From Thalassospira sp. ER-Se-21-Dark (GTDB taxonomy: Bacteria > Pseudomonadota > Alphaproteobacteria > Rhodospirillales > Thalassospiraceae): DNA of 64,000 nucleotides. Below, in pieces: positions 1-8,947 of the stretch; position 1 is the stretch's first letter, and every line of letters begins with the position of its first letter. Made by a program: the position numbers and the translations under genes. The notes beneath the pieces were generated by a model. That model had not been told where the DNA came from. It did not search any database and worked only from the letters and a program-made list of their open reading frames with translations. Location of the stretch: positions 502,366 to 566,365 of the forward strand of contig NZ_VDEZ01000003.1 of assembly GCF_017922435.1 (NCBI RefSeq), given 5' to 3'.

Positions 1-45
1 GCGGTCGGTCTCGACATGCTTGAAGATCTTGCCGAAGGTCTGTGA
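1..45 (+). CDS. 3' end of an unidentified CDS (partial)
   Basis: Frame 1 is open from the first base and ends in TGA, giving a 14-residue tail rich in Leu, Glu and Asp with codon use like the neighbours. The start lies outside the window. Too little remains to name the protein, and a chance open stretch of this length cannot be excluded. Confidence 0.35.
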   Translation, partial: AVGLDMLEDLAEGL

Positions 46-62
46 TTTCTGCGTGCCTGTAA

Positions 63-139
63 TCGGCCAATAGCATTTTAGGACGCTGATACTTCGAACC
101 ATCAGCCAAACCACGCCCGGAATCCCGGTTATTGGCCGA
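63..139. repeat. widely spaced 10-bp inverted repeat upstream of panB
   Basis: Arms TCGGCCAATA (63-72) and TATTGGCCGA (130-139) are exact reverse complements separated by 57 bases. The element lies in the panB upstream region. It could fold as a long-range stem or hold two protein half-sites; neither is shown. Confidence 0.4.
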
Positions 140-177
140 ATTGCCTATTTCGCGATTGCAAAAAAGGTTTCCCGATC

Positions 178-205
178 GCGGTCATGATATTGTAAACATG
201 ACCGC
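178..205 (+). promoter_or_regulatory. perfect hairpin/palindrome in panB leader
   Basis: GCGGTCATG (178-186) and CATGACCGC (197-205) are perfect 9-bp arms with a 10-base loop, 53 bases before the panB start. No T-run follows, so it is not a usual terminator. It could be an operator or an mRNA 5' stem. Confidence 0.45.
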
Positions 206-258
206 ACGCTCGACAAAGATCGGGCAGCGAAATCCGGTTGTACCGGGGGAGAAACGTC

Positions 259-1104
259 ATGAGTGCCACCAGCAAAAAGATGGGCCGGACCTCCGTCCCA
301 GAACTCCGTGCCCGCAAGGGCAAAGATCCGATTGTCTGCCTGACGGCCTATACCGCGCCGATGGCGCAACGCCTTGATGAACATTGCGACCTGCTTCTGG
401 TCGGTGATTCACTGGGAATGGTTGTCTATGGCATGGAAAGCACGCTTGCCGTGACCGTCGATATGATGGTCAACCATGGCAAGGCCGTGATGCGCGGATC
501 AAAGAATGCCTGTGTTGTTGTTGATCTGCCGTTTGGCAGCTATCAGGAATCCAAGGAACAGGCGTTCCGCACCGCATCCCACATTCTGGCTGAAACCGGC
601 TGTGCCGCTGTTAAGCTTGAAGGCGGTGCCGAACTTGCCGAAACCATCGAATTCCTGACCATGCGCGGCGTGCCGGTCATGGCTCATATCGGCCTGATGC
701 CCCAACAGGTCAACACCATGGGTGGCTTCAAAAGTCAGGGCCGTGACGAAGAAACCGCACGCAAAACCGTTGCTGATGCCAAGGCGGTTGCCAAGGCCGG
801 TGCCTTTTCGGTTGTCGTCGAAGGCACGGTTGAACCCGTCGCACGTCAGATCACCGAGGCCATCGACATCCCGACCATCGGCATTGGTGCCTCGGTCGCC
901 TGTGATGGGCAGGTTCTTGTCACCGAAGACATGCTTGGCCTGTTTTCCGACTTCACGCCCAAATTCGTCAAACGCTACGCCAATCTTGGCGATGCGGTAT
1001 CCGAGGCCGTCGGCCAATACGCCGACGAAGTGCGCACCCGTCAGTTCCCGACGGATGAACATTGCTTTGGGTTAGCGAAAAAAGGTAAGTTGCGCGCGGT
1101 CTGA
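259..1104 (+). CDS. panB: 3-methyl-2-oxobutanoate hydroxymethyltransferase PanB
   Basis: PanB transfers a hydroxymethyl group from methylene-tetrahydrofolate to 2-oxoisovalerate, the first step to pantoate and so to pantothenate and CoA, in the cytosol. The 281-residue product has the family's usual length. The metal-binding aspartates sit in VGDSLGM (near residue 50) and VVDLPFGS (near residue 89), and AHIGLMPQ and GIGAS follow as expected for the TIM barrel. I chose the ATG at 259 because a purine-rich GGGGGAGAA ribosome site precedes it; an upstream TTG at 238 in the same frame has no such site. panC follows 45 bases downstream, so the pair is probably one transcript. Confidence 0.97.
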   Translation: MSATSKKMGRTSVPELRARKGKDPIVCLTAYTAPMAQRLDEHCDLLLVGDSLGMVVYGMESTLAVTVDMMVNHGKAVMRGSKNACVVVDLPFGSYQESKEQAFRTASHILAETGCAAVKLEGGAELAETIEFLTMRGVPVMAHIGLMPQQVNTMGGFKSQGRDEETARKTVADAKAVAKAGAFSVVVEGTVEPVARQITEAIDIPTIGIGASVACDGQVLVTEDMLGLFSDFTPKFVKRYANLGDAVSEAVGQYADEVRTRQFPTDEHCFGLAKKGKLRAV

Positions 1105-1149
1105 TCCAGACCGCCGCGATTTTCAGCAATCTTCGATACGACGAAAACG

Positions 1150-2007
1150 ATGTCCCTTACGACTGTTCACACTGTCGCTGATCTGCGCGCGACTGTTGCC
1201 AACTGGCGCGCCGAAGGCCTGCGTGTCGCCCTGGTTCCGACCATGGGCGCGCTTCATGATGGCCATATCAGCCTGACACACCTTGCCCGTGAACACGCAG
1301 ATCGGGTGATTGTTTCGATTTTCGTCAATCCGACCCAGTTCGCCCCGAACGAGGATTTCGGTGCCTATCCCCGCACCTTGCCCGCCGATCAGAAACTGCT
1401 CGATGACGCCGGGGTGGAGCTGTGCTTTGCCCCCTCGGTCGAGGAAATGTATCCCGACGGCTTTGCCACCAAGGTCTCGGTGGATGGCGCGATGACCGAT
1501 GTACTGTGTGGGGCGGCCCGCCCCGGCCACTTTGATGGCGTGGCACAGGTTGTCACCAAATTGCTGCTTCAGGCCCTGCCCGATTGTGCGATTTTCGGTC
1601 AGAAAGACTATCAGCAACTGATGATCATCCGGCGTTTCAGCGCAGATCTGAACATCCCGGTCGAGATCATCGGGGCGAAGATCCTGCGTGAAGATGACGG
1701 TCTGGCGATGTCATCGCGCAACCGCTATCTGACACCCGACGAACGTGCGATTGCCCCGACACTCAACAAGGTCTTGGGTGACATCACTGCCAAGGCCGCC
1801 AAGGGTGCCGAATTGGGCCCGCTTCTGGCCAAGGGGCGCGAAGATATCCTGTCTGCCGGGTTTGATCCGATTGATTACCTTGAAGTCCGCGATGCCAATA
1901 CACTGGAACTGATCAGCGATACGGTGACAAAATCGGCCCGAATCTTTGTTGCCGCCCAGCTTGGCAAAGCGCGTCTGATTGACAATCACGCGATTGAGCC
2001 GGCGTAA
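1150..2007 (+). CDS. panC: pantothenate synthetase PanC
   Basis: PanC condenses pantoate with beta-alanine using ATP to give pantothenate. The 285-residue product shows the nucleotidyltransferase motif PTMGALHDGH at residues 30-39, then FVNPTQF, FGQKDYQQ and the KMSKS-like MSSRNRYL, all in family order and at full length. It follows panB closely and completes the two-enzyme branch. The sequence just before the ATG has no strong Shine-Dalgarno motif, so translation may depend on coupling or a weak site; the conserved N-terminus (MSLTTVHTV) still supports this start. Confidence 0.97.
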   Translation: MSLTTVHTVADLRATVANWRAEGLRVALVPTMGALHDGHISLTHLAREHADRVIVSIFVNPTQFAPNEDFGAYPRTLPADQKLLDDAGVELCFAPSVEEMYPDGFATKVSVDGAMTDVLCGAARPGHFDGVAQVVTKLLLQALPDCAIFGQKDYQQLMIIRRFSADLNIPVEIIGAKILREDDGLAMSSRNRYLTPDERAIAPTLNKVLGDITAKAAKGAELGPLLAKGREDILSAGFDPIDYLEVRDANTLELISDTVTKSARIFVAAQLGKARLIDNHAIEPA

Positions 2008-2127
2008 CTCTGGGCATGAACCGGGCATGACTGCCGGTTAAACACCCGGGCACAGTGGCGGAATCGCCGATTGCGCGCCAAACAGGATGAAAAGCGCAGA
2101 ATAACGCGCTTTTGCGCCCGATTGCGC

Positions 2128-2156
2128 TTGACTCCCACACCCTGATCCAATAAACC
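2128..2156 (+). promoter_or_regulatory. candidate sigma-70 promoter for a small RNA
   Basis: TTGACT at 2128-2133 and TAAACC at 2151-2156 are separated by 17 bases. Transcription would begin near 2162 and meet the terminator hairpin about 65 bases later, well before the ffh start. Confidence 0.5.
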
Positions 2157-2161
2157 CTCCC

Positions 2162-2228
2162 CACCAAAGGTCGCCCAAGAGGTGACTCCCCCAGTCCTCG
2201 AGTTTCGAGCACTGGGTTTTAGTTTTTT
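2162..2228 (+). ncRNA. candidate small RNA between panC and ffh
   Basis: From the predicted start the RNA would have a C-rich single-stranded 5' end (CTCCCCACC), a first stem at 2170-2175/2181-2186 with a five-base loop, a CTCCC linker and a strong terminator stem at 2190-2216. The C-rich single-stranded parts could pair with Shine-Dalgarno sequences, as known for several alphaproteobacterial small RNAs. There is no 4.5S RNA tetraloop signature (GGAAG...AGCAGCC). The alternative is that the hairpin simply ends the panBC message and no separate RNA is made. A motif linked to ffh may already be catalogued for this class; I cannot check. Confidence 0.45.
2190..2228 (+). terminator. intrinsic terminator upstream of ffh
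   Basis: CCCAGT (2190-2195) pairs with ACTGGG (2211-2216), and CTCGA (2197-2201) with TCGAG (2205-2209), around a three-base loop, followed by TTTTAGTTTTTT. It lies only 44 bases before the ffh start, so ffh needs a promoter inside that gap or readthrough. Confidence 0.85.
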
Positions 2229-2272
2229 GTGCGCACACGGTGGAAACACCAGCAACACAGACGGGATTTGGA

Positions 2273-3760
2273 ATGTTTGAAGGACTAAGCGATCGCCTTG
2301 GCGGGGTTCTCGATAAGCTGCGCAAACGTGGCGCGCTGAAAGAATCCGACGTCAAGGAAGCCATGCGCGAAGTACGCGTCGCCCTGCTTGAGGCGGACGT
2401 GGCACTTCCGGTCGTTAAAACCTTTATCTCCAACGCCACCGAACGTGCAGTTGGTGCCGATGTTCTGCGCTCGGTCACCCCGGGCCAGATGGTCGTCAAG
2501 ATCGTCCATGACGAACTGAAAAACATGCTGGGCGAAGGCGAGGAAATCAATCTCGCTTCCACCCCGCCGGTTCCGATCCTGATGGTCGGTCTGCAGGGTT
2601 CGGGTAAAACCACCAGTTCCGCCAAGATCGCGCTGAACCTGACCAAAAAGCGCAACAAGAAAGTCCTTCTGGCATCGCTTGATATCTATCGTCCGGCCGC
2701 CCAGCAGCAGCTGAAAGTGCTGGCCGACGATAACGGTCTTGGCATTCTGCCGATCGTCATGGGCGAAAAACCGGTTTCGATTGCCAAACGCGCGATGGAT
2801 ACCGGCCGCAAGGAAGGCTATGACGCGGTCATCCTTGATACCGCCGGTCGTCTGCATATCGACATGGAACTGATGAGCGAAGTCGCCCAGATCCGTGATG
2901 CGGTCAACCCGGTCGAGACTCTTCTGGTCACCGATGCGATGACCGGTCAGGACTCGGTAAACGTTGCCAAGGAATTTGCCGACAAGGTCGGCATCACCGG
3001 TATCGTTCTGACCCGTGTGGATGGTGATGCCCGTGGTGGTGCCGCCCTTTCGATGCGTCAGATCACCGGCTGCCCGATCAAGATGATCGGTATCGGCGAA
3101 AAAATCGACGAGATGGAAGCCTTCCATCCTGATCGTATCGCCAACCGTATTCTTGGCATGGGCGATGTCGTCAGCCTGGTTGAAAAGGCTGCCGAAAACA
3201 TCAAGGCCGAAGACGCCGAGAAAATGGCCAAGAAGCTGCGCAAGGGTCAGTTTGACCTGAACGACCTTCTGGCACAGCTCAAACAGCTTCAGAAAATGGG
3301 TGATCTTTCCGGCATCATGGGGATGCTGCCGGGCATGGGCGCGCTGAAAAAACAGATGTCGCAGACCAAGCTTGATCCCAAACTTCTGACCCACCAGGAA
3401 GCGATCATCCTGTCGATGACGCCGAAAGAACGTGAAAACCCGGCCCTGATCAAGGCATCGCGCAAAAAGCGTATTGCCGCTGGCTGTGGTCTGAGCGTTC
3501 AGGACGTGAACAAGCTTCTGAAGCAGTACCAGACCATGTCCACCATGATCAAAAAGATGGGCAAGATGGGCAAAAAGGGTCTGTTTGGTGGCATGCCGAA
3601 AATGGACCCGGCAATGCTTGAGGGCGGCGATATGCCCGACCTCAACAACTTGCCAAAAGGATTTACCGGTGGCGGGGGCGGTTTGCCGCCCGGGTTGCCG
3701 GGATTGGGAGGCGGCGGTGGCTTGCCTCCGGGATTCCCGGGGTTCGGCAAAAAGAAATAG
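2273..3760 (+). CDS. ffh: signal recognition particle protein Ffh (SRP54)
   Basis: Ffh binds 4.5S RNA and signal sequences and docks ribosomes at FtsY for membrane insertion. The 495-residue product has the N domain (1-90), the G domain with P-loop GLQGSGKTT (106-114), DTAGR and TRVDGDARGG, and a Met-rich M domain (about 325-435). The start at 2273 gives the family N-terminus MFEGLSDRL; a GTG at 2240 is in frame but lies next to the terminator. The C-terminus ends in two near-identical Gly/Pro blocks, GGGGGLPPGLPGLG and GGGGGLPPGFPGFG, then KKK, a longer glycine tail than many homologues carry. The ribosome site is weak. Confidence 0.97.
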   Translation: MFEGLSDRLGGVLDKLRKRGALKESDVKEAMREVRVALLEADVALPVVKTFISNATERAVGADVLRSVTPGQMVVKIVHDELKNMLGEGEEINLASTPPVPILMVGLQGSGKTTSSAKIALNLTKKRNKKVLLASLDIYRPAAQQQLKVLADDNGLGILPIVMGEKPVSIAKRAMDTGRKEGYDAVILDTAGRLHIDMELMSEVAQIRDAVNPVETLLVTDAMTGQDSVNVAKEFADKVGITGIVLTRVDGDARGGAALSMRQITGCPIKMIGIGEKIDEMEAFHPDRIANRILGMGDVVSLVEKAAENIKAEDAEKMAKKLRKGQFDLNDLLAQLKQLQKMGDLSGIMGMLPGMGALKKQMSQTKLDPKLLTHQEAIILSMTPKERENPALIKASRKKRIAAGCGLSVQDVNKLLKQYQTMSTMIKKMGKMGKKGLFGGMPKMDPAMLEGGDMPDLNNLPKGFTGGGGGLPPGLPGLGGGGGLPPGFPGFGKKK

Positions 3761-3909
3761 CCAAGCCCCCGGTTCTGAAATGGGTTCTTCAAGAATTCCT
3801 CTTAGGAACCAAAACCGGCCCACAAAGCCGGATCAAAGACCAAGTGAATAGGCCCCTCGGGGTCATGATTTAGAAGACTACAAACCCAAGCTGAAAGGAA
3901 CTTATCCGA

Positions 3910-4323
3910 ATGGCTGTCAAGATTCGTCTTTCCCGTGGCGGTGCCAAGAAGCGTCCGTACTACCGTATCGTAGTTGCTGACGTTCGTGCCCCGCGTGACG
4001 GCAGCTTCATCGAGCGCGTCGGTACCTACGACCCGATGCTCCCGAAGGATGCTGACAACCGCGTAACCTTCAAAGAAGAGCGCATCAAATACTGGCTGTC
4101 CGTTGGCGCACAGCCGACCGATCGTGTTGCACGTTTCCTGGGCAAAGCTGGCCTTGCTGACGCGTTCAAACCGACCGAACAGCCGCAGAAGTCTGCTCCG
4201 AAAGCGAAAGCTCAGGAACGTCTTCGTGAGAAAGCTGAGAAAGCCGAAGCTGCTGCTGCCGCTGCTGCGGAAGCCGCTGCCGAAGCAGCAGCACCTGCTG
4301 AAGAAGAAGCTGCAGGCGAGTAA
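3910..4323 (+). CDS. rpsP: 30S ribosomal protein S16
   Basis: S16 is a primary 16S rRNA-binding protein needed for 30S assembly. Residues 1-85 match the family ([44 protein letters not shown]). The 137-residue product has a C-terminal extension of about 50 residues made of Lys/Glu and a long alanine run, a common but variable feature in alphaproteobacteria. AAGGAA precedes the start. It opens the rpsP-rimM-trmD-rplS operon, the standard bacterial order. Confidence 0.97.
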   Translation: MAVKIRLSRGGAKKRPYYRIVVADVRAPRDGSFIERVGTYDPMLPKDADNRVTFKEERIKYWLSVGAQPTDRVARFLGKAGLADAFKPTEQPQKSAPKAKAQERLREKAEKAEAAAAAAAEAAAEAAAPAEEEAAGE

Positions 4324-4370
4324 TCGCTGAAGGCACGCTTTGATCAGATACCGGAAACTTGTGAACCGAA

Positions 4371-5045
4371 ATGGCTGATACCCGCAAATCCAAAAACGAC
4401 GAAGCTTATGTCTGCGTCGGCATGATCACCGCCCCGCACGGGGTGCGTGGTGCCGTGCGCGTCAAAAGCTATACCGTCGATCCGGATAACCTTGTCGGTT
4501 ACGGCCCGTTGTTCGACGCCAAGGGACGCGTGAAATACAAGCTGTCTCCTGTCGGACATGTCCGCGACCAGTTGATCGCCAAGATCGAAGGTGTGGACGA
4601 CCGGGACGCTGCCGAACGGCTGCGGGGCACCAAGCTGCATGTACCGCGTGCTGCACTGCCTGACACGGTTGAAGAAGATGAATTCTACCTTGCTGACCTT
4701 GTCGGTCTGAAAGCGTTCCACATTGATGGTTCGGTTTTTGGCACAGTACGGGGTGTGGCTGATTTTGGCGCTGGCGACGTAATCGAAGTCGCGCTTGAAG
4801 AAGCCAAGAACAAGGTCGTTGTTCTTCCCTTCACCAAGGAAGTCGTGCCCGAGGTCATTCTTTCGGAACGCAAGATGGTGGTAAATCCGCCCGAGGGGCT
4901 ACTGCAGGATGAGGACGGACCCGGTAATCGTAACCGTCGTCCGAACAAACCCCGCAAGGACTCTCAGGCCGACCGCGATTCTGATGCCGTTACTGCCGAT
5001 GCAGTAGGCGCGGAAACCGCGACCGGCAGCGGGAAGGAGGCCTGA
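4371..5045 (+). CDS. rimM: 16S rRNA processing protein RimM
   Basis: RimM binds S19 and the 30S head and helps 16S maturation. The N-terminal domain starts at VCVGMITAPHGVRGAVRVKSY (quoted in part: GMITAPHGVRG) and the PRC-barrel domain covers about residues 100-175, including EFYLADLVGL. After about residue 180 comes a hydrophilic Arg/Asp/Ala tail of roughly 40 residues not needed for the core fold and probably disordered. Its last codons contain GGAAGGAGG, the ribosome site of trmD, which starts three bases after the stop, so the two are translationally coupled. Confidence 0.95.
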   Translation: MADTRKSKNDEAYVCVGMITAPHGVRGAVRVKSYTVDPDNLVGYGPLFDAKGRVKYKLSPVGHVRDQLIAKIEGVDDRDAAERLRGTKLHVPRAALPDTVEEDEFYLADLVGLKAFHIDGSVFGTVRGVADFGAGDVIEVALEEAKNKVVVLPFTKEVVPEVILSERKMVVNPPEGLLQDEDGPGNRNRRPNKPRKDSQADRDSDAVTADAVGAETATGSGKEA

Positions 5046-5048
5046 TCG

Positions 5049-5765
5049 ATGTCTGTGTGGCAGGCAAAAGTTGCAACCCTGTTCCCGGAAATGTTTCCGG
5101 GTGTGCTTGGTCAGTCTTTGGCTGGCAAGGCGCTTGAAAACGGGATTTGGTCGCTTGATGTCAAAGACATCCGCGATCATGCAACCGACCGCCACCGCAC
5201 TGTAGACGACAATCCCTTCGGGGGCGGGGCCGGCATGGTCATGCGCCCGGATATTGTCGACGCCGCCCTGCGTGAATTGCGTGGCTCTGCACCGCAGTTG
5301 CCGCTGATTTATCTCAGCCCGCGGGGAAAAGTGCTGAACCAGAAACGCTGCCGCGAATTGGCAGCAGGCCCGGGTGCCATCCTGCTTTGCGGTCGTTACG
5401 AAGGTATCGACCAACGGGTTCTGGATGAACACGAGGCCGAGGAAATCAGCATCGGTGATTACATCCTCATGGGCGGCGAACTGCCGGCCATGGTCCTGAT
5501 TGAATCGTGCATTCGCCTCATCGAGGGAACGGTCAACAAGACCGAGTCTGTCGACGAGGAAAGCTTTGAAACCGGGTTGCTTGAATATCCGCATTACACG
5601 CGCCCGGCCAACTGGAACGGGCGTGAAGTGCCGGAGATCTTGCTTTCCGGACATCATGCCAAGGTACAAGCCTGGCGGCATGCTCAGGCAGAAGAAATTA
5701 CCCGCGCGCGACGCCCGGACCTTTGGGACCGGTACGTGGCAAACGGGAACATCAAAGAGGGTTAA
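5049..5765 (+). CDS. trmD: tRNA (guanine-N1)-methyltransferase TrmD
   Basis: TrmD methylates G37 of tRNAs that read CNN codons with S-adenosylmethionine, which prevents +1 frameshifting. The 238-residue product has the SPOUT trefoil-knot motifs [13 protein letters not shown] and [17 protein letters not shown], and the early FPEMFPG and [11 protein letters not shown] motifs. A strong GGAAGGAGG site overlaps the end of rimM. It is followed by rplS three bases downstream. Confidence 0.97.
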   Translation: MSVWQAKVATLFPEMFPGVLGQSLAGKALENGIWSLDVKDIRDHATDRHRTVDDNPFGGGAGMVMRPDIVDAALRELRGSAPQLPLIYLSPRGKVLNQKRCRELAAGPGAILLCGRYEGIDQRVLDEHEAEEISIGDYILMGGELPAMVLIESCIRLIEGTVNKTESVDEESFETGLLEYPHYTRPANWNGREVPEILLSGHHAKVQAWRHAQAEEITRARRPDLWDRYVANGNIKEG

Positions 5766-5768
5766 ACC

Positions 5769-6173
5769 ATGACCAACATCATCCAGCAGCTCGAGAAAGA
5801 GCAGCTCGACAAAATCGTTGCGCAGCGCGAAGTTCCGGAATTCGATGCAGGTGATACCGTCCGTGTACACCTGAAAGTCGTTGAAGGTACCCGTGAGCGT
5901 ATCCAGCAGTTCGAAGGCGTATGCATTGCGCGTAAGAACCGCGGCCTGAACTCTTCCTTCACCGTGCGTAAAATCGCATCGGGCGAAGGCGTTGAGCGTA
6001 TCTTCCAGTCGTACTCCCCGGCCATCGACAAAATCGAAGTCGTTCGCCGCGGTGACGTACGTCGCGCGAAACTCTACTACCTTCGTGGTCGTACCGGTAA
6101 ATCTGCACGTATCGCCGAGCAGACCACCGGCCACAAAGGCAAACTGACCGCCGAAGAACGCAAGAAGAAGTAA
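5769..6173 (+). CDS. rplS: 50S ribosomal protein L19
   Basis: L19 lies at the 30S-50S interface. The 134-residue product has the conserved core [45 protein letters not shown] and [14 protein letters not shown]. The tail after residue 120 ([13 protein letters not shown], read as LTAEERKKK) is lysine rich. GAGGG eight bases upstream gives the ribosome site. It is the last gene of the operon and is followed by a strong terminator. Confidence 0.97.
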   Translation: MTNIIQQLEKEQLDKIVAQREVPEFDAGDTVRVHLKVVEGTRERIQQFEGVCIARKNRGLNSSFTVRKIASGEGVERIFQSYSPAIDKIEVVRRGDVRRAKLYYLRGRTGKSARIAEQTTGHKGKLTAEERKKK

Positions 6174-6203
6174 GTCTTCGCTGTTCTCAGCATCAGAACA
6201 AAG

Positions 6204-6238
6204 ACGGGCTCACCTTCGGGTGGGCCCGTTTTCGTTTC
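6204..6238 (+). terminator. terminator of rpsP-rimM-trmD-rplS
   Basis: An 11-bp stem (6204-6214 with 6219-6229, one T-G pair) is closed by a TTCG tetraloop and followed by TTTTCGTTT. Confidence 0.92.
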
Positions 6239-6239
6239 C

Positions 6240-6718
6240 AGCCCCTGGTCCGGGCGAGATCAAAAATCAACAAATACACTCAGTGGTTGCATTATAGCGA
6301 ATCGCCAGATTTAACCTCAAACAATGCAGTTCCGCAGAAATCCGACGATAAATTTATCAGCTTTCATTATATCAGATATCCCTTACCTATATCGTTAAAC
6401 GCTGATTTGGCTACTCTGGGATGCTGCAAAATGGCGCACTCTATTTAAAAGTGTGCATCATTCAAAAACACGCGCCCGATACCTTGCGATTTGGAAGGTG
6501 GCGTGTATAAAGGCACTCCCGCGGCAAAAACGAACAAACCCGCGTGGTTCTGGATAATAAAATTTCGCAAACCGGATAAAGCCGGTTGCGCCGGAGAAAC
6601 GCCAAGCCCCACCCGCCGTCAAAAGCAGGTATTGCCGCGATCTTCGTCCCATTCAGAACCGCACCCAGCGGCTTGATCGTTGCTGCTCAAAAGATCGATG
6701 TATTATGAGGAGGTCGAG
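6240..6718. other. long intergenic region upstream of leuC
   Basis: About 480 bases with no convincing gene. 6240-6480 is AT-rich and includes a short imperfect hairpin (GCGCACT with AGTGTGC, near 6434-6456). The second half would be the transcribed leuC leader. Short open frames here lack ribosome sites and normal codon use. I looked for a leucine-codon-rich leader peptide and did not find one. Confidence 0.6.
6484..6511 (+). promoter_or_regulatory. candidate leuC promoter
   Basis: TTGCGA (6484-6489) and TATAAA (6506-6511) are 16 bases apart. Transcription would start near 6518, leaving a leader of about 200 bases before leuC. Confidence 0.5.
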
Positions 6719-8125
6719 ATGGGTCAACCTAAAACCCTTTTTGACAAGATTTGGGAAAGCCATGTGGTCGACACGCAGGATGATGGTACCTGCCTGCTTT
6801 ATATTGACCGTCATCTCGTCCACGAAGTGACCAGCCCGCAGGCCTTCGAAGGTCTGCGCAATTCAGGCCGCAAAGTGCGCCATCCGGAATTGACGCTCGC
6901 CGTGCCGGATCACAACGTTCCGACCTCTGACCGTTCCGAAGGCATCAAGGAAGAAGACAGCCGCATTCAGGTTGAAACCCTTGATCAGAACGCCAAGGAT
7001 ACCGGCATTCACTATTTCCCGATGAACGATCTCCGTCAGGGCATCGTGCACATTGTCGGCCCGGAAGAAGGCTTTACCCTTCCCGGTGTGACCATGGTTT
7101 GTGGTGACAGCCACACCTCGACCCACGGCGCATTTGGCGCGCTGGCATTCGGTATCGGTACGTCCGAAGTTGAACACGTTCTGGCCACCCAGACGCTGGT
7201 TCAGAAGCCGGCCAAAAACATGCTGGTCAAGGTCGAAGGCGATCTGCATCCGGGCGTGACCGCCAAGGACATCACCCTGGCGATCATCGGTCGTATCGGC
7301 ACTGCTGGCGGTACCGGCTATGTCATCGAATATGCTGGCTCGGCCATCCGTTCGCTGTCGGTTGAAGGCCGCATGACGGTCTGCAACATGTCGATCGAAG
7401 GCGGCGCACGCGCTGGCCTGATCGCCCCGGACGAGAAAACCTTTGAATATATCAAGGGCCGCCCGATGGCCCCGAAAGGTGCCGCGTTCGAGCAGGCTGT
7501 TGAATACTGGAAGACCCTGCCGTCTGACGAAGGTGCACATTACGACAAGATTGTCGAAATCGATGCCGCCGAAATCGTCCCGCAGGTTACCTGGGGCACC
7601 AGCCCGGAAGACGTCGTTCCGGTTACCGGCACCGTTCCGTTCCCGTCTGACGGCAAGGATGCTGGCAAGCAAAAGGCCATTGCCCGTTCGCTGGAATATA
7701 TGGGTCTGACCGCTGGCACCCCGATCGAGGAAATCAAGATCGACCGCGTCTTTATCGGTTCTTGCACCAATGGTCGTATCGAAGACCTGCGTGCTGTTGC
7801 CGAAGTCGCCAAGGGCCGCAAGGTTGCCGAAACCGTCAATGCCATGATCGTTCCGGGCTCCGGCCTTGTGAAAGAACAGGCAGAGGCAGAAGGTCTGCAT
7901 GAAATCTTCATCGAAGCAGGCTTTGACTGGCGTGAGCCGGGCTGCTCGATGTGTCTGGCGATGAACCCGGACCGTCTGGAACCGGGCGAGCGTTGCGCTT
8001 CGACCTCGAACCGTAACTTCGAAGGCCGTCAGGGCCGTGGTGGTCGTACCCACCTCGTCAGCCCGGCCATGGCAGCTGCGGCTGCGATCACCGGTCATCT
8101 GACCGACATTCGCAAACTCGGTTAA
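6719..8125 (+). CDS. leuC: 3-isopropylmalate dehydratase large subunit LeuC
   Basis: LeuC with LeuD isomerises 2-isopropylmalate to 3-isopropylmalate in leucine synthesis. The 468-residue product carries the three cysteines for the [4Fe-4S] cluster, one in GSCTNGRI and two in CSMCLAMN, and the aconitase motif [25 protein letters not shown] just before the ATG at 6719 fixes the start; the protein then begins [13 protein letters not shown] as in close homologues. An upstream in-frame start would add 13 residues without a ribosome site. A 62-codon ORF and leuD follow at short spacing, so all three are probably one message. Confidence 0.97.
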   Translation: MGQPKTLFDKIWESHVVDTQDDGTCLLYIDRHLVHEVTSPQAFEGLRNSGRKVRHPELTLAVPDHNVPTSDRSEGIKEEDSRIQVETLDQNAKDTGIHYFPMNDLRQGIVHIVGPEEGFTLPGVTMVCGDSHTSTHGAFGALAFGIGTSEVEHVLATQTLVQKPAKNMLVKVEGDLHPGVTAKDITLAIIGRIGTAGGTGYVIEYAGSAIRSLSVEGRMTVCNMSIEGGARAGLIAPDEKTFEYIKGRPMAPKGAAFEQAVEYWKTLPSDEGAHYDKIVEIDAAEIVPQVTWGTSPEDVVPVTGTVPFPSDGKDAGKQKAIARSLEYMGLTAGTPIEEIKIDRVFIGSCTNGRIEDLRAVAEVAKGRKVAETVNAMIVPGSGLVKEQAEAEGLHEIFIEAGFDWREPGCSMCLAMNPDRLEPGERCASTSNRNFEGRQGRGGRTHLVSPAMAAAAAITGHLTDIRKLG

Positions 8126-8137
8126 GGAAGGTTCCCC

Positions 8138-8326
8138 ATGGCCGATCACACATTGATCAATTTCCGCGAAAGTGCCCCTCGTCTGGGCCGCGCACCGGTG
8201 CTTGAGCACCTCCTGCCGCAACTGACCGGCATCAACCTGCCGGACTTCGTGGCCCAGGAACTCGACGCGACCGAAGAATTGATCGAAGCACTCGGTCTGG
8301 CCTGGGAAACTGGAAGCAAGGGATAA
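8138..8326 (+). CDS. small conserved-looking protein between leuC and leuD
   Basis: A 62-residue acidic, soluble protein (starts [17 protein letters not shown]; ends ETGSKG) that I do not recognise. It starts 12 bases after leuC behind a GGAAGG site and stops four bases before leuD, with codon use like the neighbours, which argues it is a real gene in the leu operon. There is no membrane segment, cysteine or obvious motif. A role linked to isopropylmalate isomerase assembly or stability would fit the position but is only a guess from context. Confidence 0.75.
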   Translation: MADHTLINFRESAPRLGRAPVLEHLLPQLTGINLPDFVAQELDATEELIEALGLAWETGSKG

Positions 8327-8330
8327 GATA

Positions 8331-8942
8331 ATGGAAAAATTCACCAAGCTCACCGGTGTTGCAGCACCGCTGCCGATGATCAATGTCGATACCGACATGA
8401 TCATTCCCAAACAGTTCCTCAAAACCATCAAACGTTCGGGCCTTGGCAAGAACCTGTTTGATGAAATGCGTTACGACGATAACGGCAACGAAATTCCGGA
8501 TTTCGTTCTGAACAAACCGGCCTATCGCAATGCCAAGATCCTTGTATCGGGTGACAATTTCGGCTGTGGTTCCTCGCGTGAACACGCGCCCTGGTCGCTG
8601 CTTGATTTCGGCATTCGCTGCGTGATCGCACCAAGCTTTGCCGACATTTTCTATAACAACTGCTTTAAGAACGGCATCCTTCCGATCCGTCTGCCGCAGG
8701 AAGATGTCGACAAGCTGATGGCCGATGCAGAACGCGGTGCCAATGCTACCGTCACCGTTGATCTTGAAAATCAGGAAATCACCGGTCCGGACGGCGGCTG
8801 CATCAAGTTTGAAGTCGAAGAATTCCGCAAGCATTGCCTGCTGAATGGCCTCGACGACATTGGCCTGACCCTGCAGAAGGCCGATGCCATCAACGATTTC
8901 GAAGCCAAGCGCGCTGCATCGCAGCCCTGGCTGTCGCTGTAA
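8331..8942 (+). CDS. leuD: 3-isopropylmalate dehydratase small subunit LeuD
   Basis: LeuD supplies the swivelling substrate-recognition domain of isopropylmalate isomerase. The 203-residue product has the family motifs [26 protein letters not shown] and [17 protein letters not shown] (quoted parts: [20 protein letters not shown]), at normal length. It ends at a strong terminator, which separates it from leuB. Confidence 0.97.
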   Translation: MEKFTKLTGVAAPLPMINVDTDMIIPKQFLKTIKRSGLGKNLFDEMRYDDNGNEIPDFVLNKPAYRNAKILVSGDNFGCGSSREHAPWSLLDFGIRCVIAPSFADIFYNNCFKNGILPIRLPQEDVDKLMADAERGANATVTVDLENQEITGPDGGCIKFEVEEFRKHCLLNGLDDIGLTLQKADAINDFEAKRAASQPWLSL

Positions 8943-8947
8943 TTGCA

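Noticed and set aside
2040..2236. 4.5S (SRP) or 6S RNA gene next to ffh
   Set aside because: The conserved SRP tetraloop/internal-loop sequence (GGAAG...AGCAGCC) is absent and the region is too short for a 6S-like fold.
2285..3823. A 512-codon open frame on the minus strand across ffh
   Set aside because: It is antisense to an unambiguous ffh and has low-complexity, non-family sequence typical of the reverse complement of a GC-rich gene. Similar long antisense frames across leuC-leuD, smoE, smoK, prfC, trmD and atpD were rejected for the same reason.
6491..6676. 61-codon ORF in the leuC leader as a leucine leader peptide
   Set aside because: It overlaps the predicted promoter, lacks a ribosome site and has no leucine-codon run.
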